A stretch of DNA of 64,000 nt. It comes from Bradyrhizobium manausense. Lineage in GTDB: Bacteria > Pseudomonadota > Alphaproteobacteria > Rhizobiales > Xanthobacteraceae. Shown here one piece after another: positions 59,967-64,000 of this stretch. Numbering within the stretch: the first letter of the stretch is position 1; each line of letters begins with the position of its first letter. Location of the stretch: contig NZ_JAFCLG010000022.1 of assembly GCF_018129685.1 (NCBI RefSeq), positions 24,451-88,450 on the forward strand, read 5' to 3'. Position numbers and translations under genes: made by a program. Below the pieces are notes generated by a model, which was not told the origin of the DNA, did not search any database, and saw nothing but the letters and a program-made list of their open reading frames with translations.

Positions 59967-60503
59967 ATGAATGTGCCTCCACATGCGAGCGGCCCGCTGC
60001 CGTGGCCGCGATGGGCCTATGTGCCGGGCGAGACCGGCGCTGTCGATGCGGATTACGAGACGCTGGACACGGCCAAGGCGCTGGTGCCCTCGGCCTTCCG
60101 CGGCTACGTGCCGGCGCGCCATCCGGCGCTGCGCTATGGGCTTGCGTTGAACGACCGCGGCTATTTCTGGGAATCGCAGGAGGTGCTGGAAGCGCTATGG
60201 GCCGCGGCCCCGCAGGGCGGCCGCGAGCGTATCCTGCTGCGGGCCTGCATCCATGTCGCCAACGCCAATCTGCGGCTGCGCATGCAGAAGGCGCATTCGG
60301 CCGCGCGGCTGTTCGGGGAGGCGCTGACCGAGCTGCGGGTCTTGAGCGCGCGCAAGACCGGAGCCGCGGGCGATGGCTTTGTCGAAAGCTTTCCGGTGCC
60401 GGCGCTGACGGCCTCGCTCGAGGCCAAGCTCGGCCGAAGCCAGCTCACCAAGGCCGACTGGATCGGGCTCGGCGCTATTGTGCGGTCACAGGCACCTTCA
60501 TGA
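59967..60503 (+). CDS. DUF309 family protein
   Basis: A 178-aa protein with the DUF309 helical core: GLALNDRGYFWESQEVLEALW corresponds to the family N-x-G-x-(Y/F)-(F/W)-E-x-(H/Q)-E-x-x-E pattern, followed by ILLRACIHVANANLRL. GGAGG precedes the ATG at 59967. The function of DUF309 is not established. Its stop codon overlaps the first half-site of the operator upstream of boxC. The position in the box operon suggests joint expression, not a proven pathway role. Confidence 0.8.
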   Translation: MNVPPHASGPLPWPRWAYVPGETGAVDADYETLDTAKALVPSAFRGYVPARHPALRYGLALNDRGYFWESQEVLEALWAAAPQGGRERILLRACIHVANANLRLRMQKAHSAARLFGEALTELRVLSARKTGAAGDGFVESFPVPALTASLEAKLGRSQLTKADWIGLGAIVRSQAPS

Positions 60504-60565
60504 AACAAAGTGCATATCTCGTCGATTAAGGGCTAGACGCGCGCCGTAATATGCATTATTGTGCA
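60501..60565. promoter_or_regulatory. BoxR-type operators upstream of boxC
   Basis: Two sites. TGAA-N6-TGCA at 60501-60514 contains ACAAAG as its spacer, the same as the site at 47397-47410. A perfect TGCA-N6-TGCA lies at 60552-60565, 38 nt upstream of the boxC start. The spacing between the two is about five helical turns, fitting cooperative repression. Confidence 0.65.
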
Positions 60566-60602
60566 TCTAACGGTAAAACCAAGACGAGCTCAAGGGTGGC
60601 CC

Positions 60603-62291
60603 ATGGCCGGGGAAGATCGGCGCCTCGCAGGCGGCGCGACATTCATCGATTTCCAGACCGAGCCGTCCCGCTACAAGCACTGGAAGCTTGCGGTCGACGG
60701 TGACGTTGCGACGCTGACCATGGACGTAGACGAGAACGGCGGACTGTTCGAGGGCTATCTGCTCAAGCTCAACTCCTACGATCTCGGCGTCGACATCGAG
60801 CTTGCCGACGTGGTCCAGCGGCTGCGCTTCGAGCATCCAGAGGTGAAGGTCGTGGTGATGCGCTCGGCCAAGAACCGCGTGTTCTGCGCCGGCGCCAACA
60901 TCCGCATGCTCGCGGGCTCGACTCACGCCCACAAGGTGAACTTCTGCAAGTTCACCAACGAGACCCGCAACGGCATGGAGGATTCGTCCGAGAATTCCGG
61001 CCAGCGCTTCATCACGGTGGTGAACGGCTCGGCCGCCGGCGGCGGCTACGAGCTGGCGCTCGCGACCGACCACATCATCCTTGCCGATGACGGTGCGTCT
61101 GCCGTGGCGCTGCCCGAAGTGCCGTTGCTCGCGGTGCTCCCGGGCACCGGCGGCCTCACCCGCGTCGTCGACAAGCGCAAGGTGCGCCGCGACCACGCCG
61201 ATTTCTTCTGCACCATCGAGGAAGGCGTGAAGGGCAAGCGCGCGGTGCAGTGGCGCCTCGTCGACGAGATCGCGCCGAATTCCAAGCTCGAAGCCAGGAT
61301 CGCCGAGCGCGCCAAGGAGTTTGCGGCCGCCTCGAAGCGCCAGGGCAGCGGCAAGGGAATCGCGCTGACGCCGCTCAAGCGCGTGATCGACGCGACCAGC
61401 ATCCGCTATGGCTTCGTCACCGTCGACATCGACCGCGCCGCACGCATCGCCACCATCGCGATCAAGGCACCGGAAGCAGCGGTACCTGCCGACATCGACG
61501 GCATGATGGCGCAGGGCGCCTCGTTCTGGCCGTTACAAGTAGCGCGCGAACTCGACGATGCCATCCTGCATCTGCGCATCAACGAGCTCGAGATCGCCAT
61601 GCTGGTGTTCAAGAGCCACGGCGACCGCGCCCATGTGCTCGCATCCGACGCTTTCCTCGAAGCCAACAAGGCGCACTGGCTGGTCAACGAGATCAGGCAT
61701 TACTGGAAGCGCGTGCTCAAGCGCATCGACGTCACCTCCCGCACGCTGGTGACCCTGGTCGAGCCCGGCTCCTGCTTTGCCGGCACGCTCGCCGAGCTCG
61801 TCTTCGCTGCGGACCGCTCCTACATGCTGATCGGCACCCGTCAGGGCGACAATCAGCCGCCGCCGTCGATCGAACTCTCGGCGATGAATTTCGGCCCCTA
61901 TCCGATGAGTCACGGCCTGACGCGGCTGGAGTCGCGCTTCCAGGCCGATCCGGCTGATGTGGAGCGCGCCGAAGCCACACGCGGCACCGCGCTCGACGCA
62001 GAGCAGGCCGAAGAACTCGGCCTCGTCACCTTCGCGCTCGACGACATCGACTGGGACGACGAGGTTCGCGTGTTCCTGGAGGAGCGCGCCAGCTTCTCGC
62101 CCGACAGCCTCACCGGCATGGAAGCAAGCCTGCGCTTCGTCGGCCCCGAGACCATGGAATCGAAAATCTTCTCGCGCCTCACCGCCTGGCAGAACTGGAT
62201 CTTCCAGCGCCCCAATGCCGTCGGCGAGGAAGGCGCGCTGCGCCGCTATGGCAGCGGCCAGAAACCGAAATTCGATATGACGCGAGTCTAG
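60603..62291 (+). CDS. boxC: 2,3-epoxybenzoyl-CoA dihydrolase
   Basis: A 562-aa double crotonase-fold enzyme, the size of known BoxC. The first crotonase half (about 60-240) has RSAKNRVFCAGANIRMLAGS and VNGSAAGGGYELALATDH; the second half (about 290-540) has the SCFAGTLAELVFAADRSYM counterpart. It opens the ring of 2,3-epoxybenzoyl-CoA with two waters, releasing formate and 3,4-dehydroadipyl-CoA semialdehyde. The ATG at 60603 follows AAGGGTGG. Two BoxR-type operators lie just upstream, so boxC has its own promoter. Confidence 0.93.
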   Translation: MAGEDRRLAGGATFIDFQTEPSRYKHWKLAVDGDVATLTMDVDENGGLFEGYLLKLNSYDLGVDIELADVVQRLRFEHPEVKVVVMRSAKNRVFCAGANIRMLAGSTHAHKVNFCKFTNETRNGMEDSSENSGQRFITVVNGSAAGGGYELALATDHIILADDGASAVALPEVPLLAVLPGTGGLTRVVDKRKVRRDHADFFCTIEEGVKGKRAVQWRLVDEIAPNSKLEARIAERAKEFAAASKRQGSGKGIALTPLKRVIDATSIRYGFVTVDIDRAARIATIAIKAPEAAVPADIDGMMAQGASFWPLQVARELDDAILHLRINELEIAMLVFKSHGDRAHVLASDAFLEANKAHWLVNEIRHYWKRVLKRIDVTSRTLVTLVEPGSCFAGTLAELVFAADRSYMLIGTRQGDNQPPPSIELSAMNFGPYPMSHGLTRLESRFQADPADVERAEATRGTALDAEQAEELGLVTFALDDIDWDDEVRVFLEERASFSPDSLTGMEASLRFVGPETMESKIFSRLTAWQNWIFQRPNAVGEEGALRRYGSGQKPKFDMTRV

Positions 62292-62355
62292 CGAGTAGGG
62301 AGTGGCGAATAGCGAATAGAACTTTTCATTCGCTACTCGCCATTCGCCACTCGCG
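62291..62355. repeat. palindromic repeat, GAATAGCGAATAG family, copy 2
   Basis: GCGAGTAGGGAGTGGCGAATAGCGAAT on the left is inverted as ATTCGCTACTCGCCATTCGCCACTCGC on the right. Its first bases include the boxC stop. It separates boxC and boxB and resembles the element at 24922-25012. Confidence 0.8.
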
Positions 62356-62391
62356 CCCTCAAACGAGTCAGTCCCATACGGGAGGTACCCC

Positions 62392-63843
<1,452 letters not shown>

Positions 63844-63910
63844 CGCTGCTGGCGAGACGCGACGGTCGCGCCAAACACTCAGCTGTCGTCCCGGCGAAGG
63901 CCGGCAACTG

Positions 63911-64000
63911 TTATGTTGATGGTTCGACCTTATAGATTTTTCGGTCGCGCAGCATGGCGTTGAGGATGGTCAGCAGCTTCCTGGCGACAGCAATGAGGGC
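63911..64000 (-). mobile_element. IS110-type transposase, C-terminal end, cut by window edge
   Basis: The last 29 codons and the stop are visible on the minus strand: ALIAVARKLLTILNAMLRD, then RKIYKVEPST. This is the classic C terminus of IS110/IS1111 transposases. The element continues beyond position 64000. I cannot place its terminus; the CGTCCCGGCGAAGGCCGG stretch at 63886 is either element end or chromosomal repeat. Confidence 0.8.

Overview
This window reads as chromosome of an alphaproteobacterium, almost certainly a Bradyrhizobium or close relative. The evidence is the high GC content and rhizobial codon use, a BjaI/BjaR1-type quorum-sensing pair, a BoxB/BoxC/BoxR benzoate pathway, many orphan solute-binding proteins, and several families of short palindromic intergenic repeats. 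I see no tRNA, rRNA, CRISPR array, prophage or conjugative element. The only mobile DNA is the 3' end of an IS110-type transposase cut by the right edge.

Layout. 1-10 kb: an MFS transporter, a VOC protein, a carboxymuconolactone decarboxylase-like protein, two acyl-CoA dehydrogenases, an orphan amino-acid-binding protein, an L,D-transpeptidase, an internally duplicated membrane protein, and a CcdA plus thioredoxin pair. 10-19.6 kb: regulation and sensing. It holds an ECF sigma factor, then an operon of TRAP-type binding protein, TorS-like kinase, REC-kinase hybrid and OmpR-type regulator. A divergent UgpB-like binding protein and an APH-fold protein follow. 19.6-23.1 kb: three small exported proteins, two of them paralogues, divergent from a caspase-fold protease. 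This is the least explained locus. 23.3-33.4 kb: a peptide-type ABC transporter with a fused double ATPase, AtzG/AtzE/AtzH-like proteins, a GntR regulator, and a convergent allophanate hydrolase-like gene. Together they look like uptake and hydrolysis of a carboxylated urea or biuret-type nitrogen compound. 33.6-35.1 kb: NDH-2 with a MarR gene remnant behind it.

35.4-45 kb: an orphan Liv-type binding protein, then a compact minus-strand operon of shikimate dehydrogenase, a Liv-type ABC transporter and QuiC (3-dehydroshikimate dehydratase fused to an HPPD-like domain), preceded by a LysR gene. This is consistent with quinate/shikimate import and conversion to protocatechuate. 45-47.3 kb: bjaR1-like, a palindromic lux-box candidate, bjaI-like, and a tightly linked 72-aa ORF. 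47.5-50.9 kb: a second LivHMGF transporter without a binding protein. 51-55.9 kb: a glutamine synthetase-family protein, a Rieske oxygenase and a divergent IclR regulator. 56-63.9 kb: truncated haemoglobin, BoxR, benzoate-CoA ligase, an alpha/beta hydrolase, a DUF309 protein, BoxC and BoxB.

Main integrative observation. TGCA-N6-TGCA arrays, the direct repeat described for BoxR operators in Azoarcus, lie upstream of boxC. A triple array also lies upstream of the LivHMGF operon about 13 kb away, and the two sites share an identical ACAAAGTGCAT string. This predicts that the transporter belongs to the BoxR benzoyl-CoA regulon. A second general feature is the palindromic repeat load. One copy sits in frame inside the fused ABC ATPase gene and encodes its inter-domain linker.
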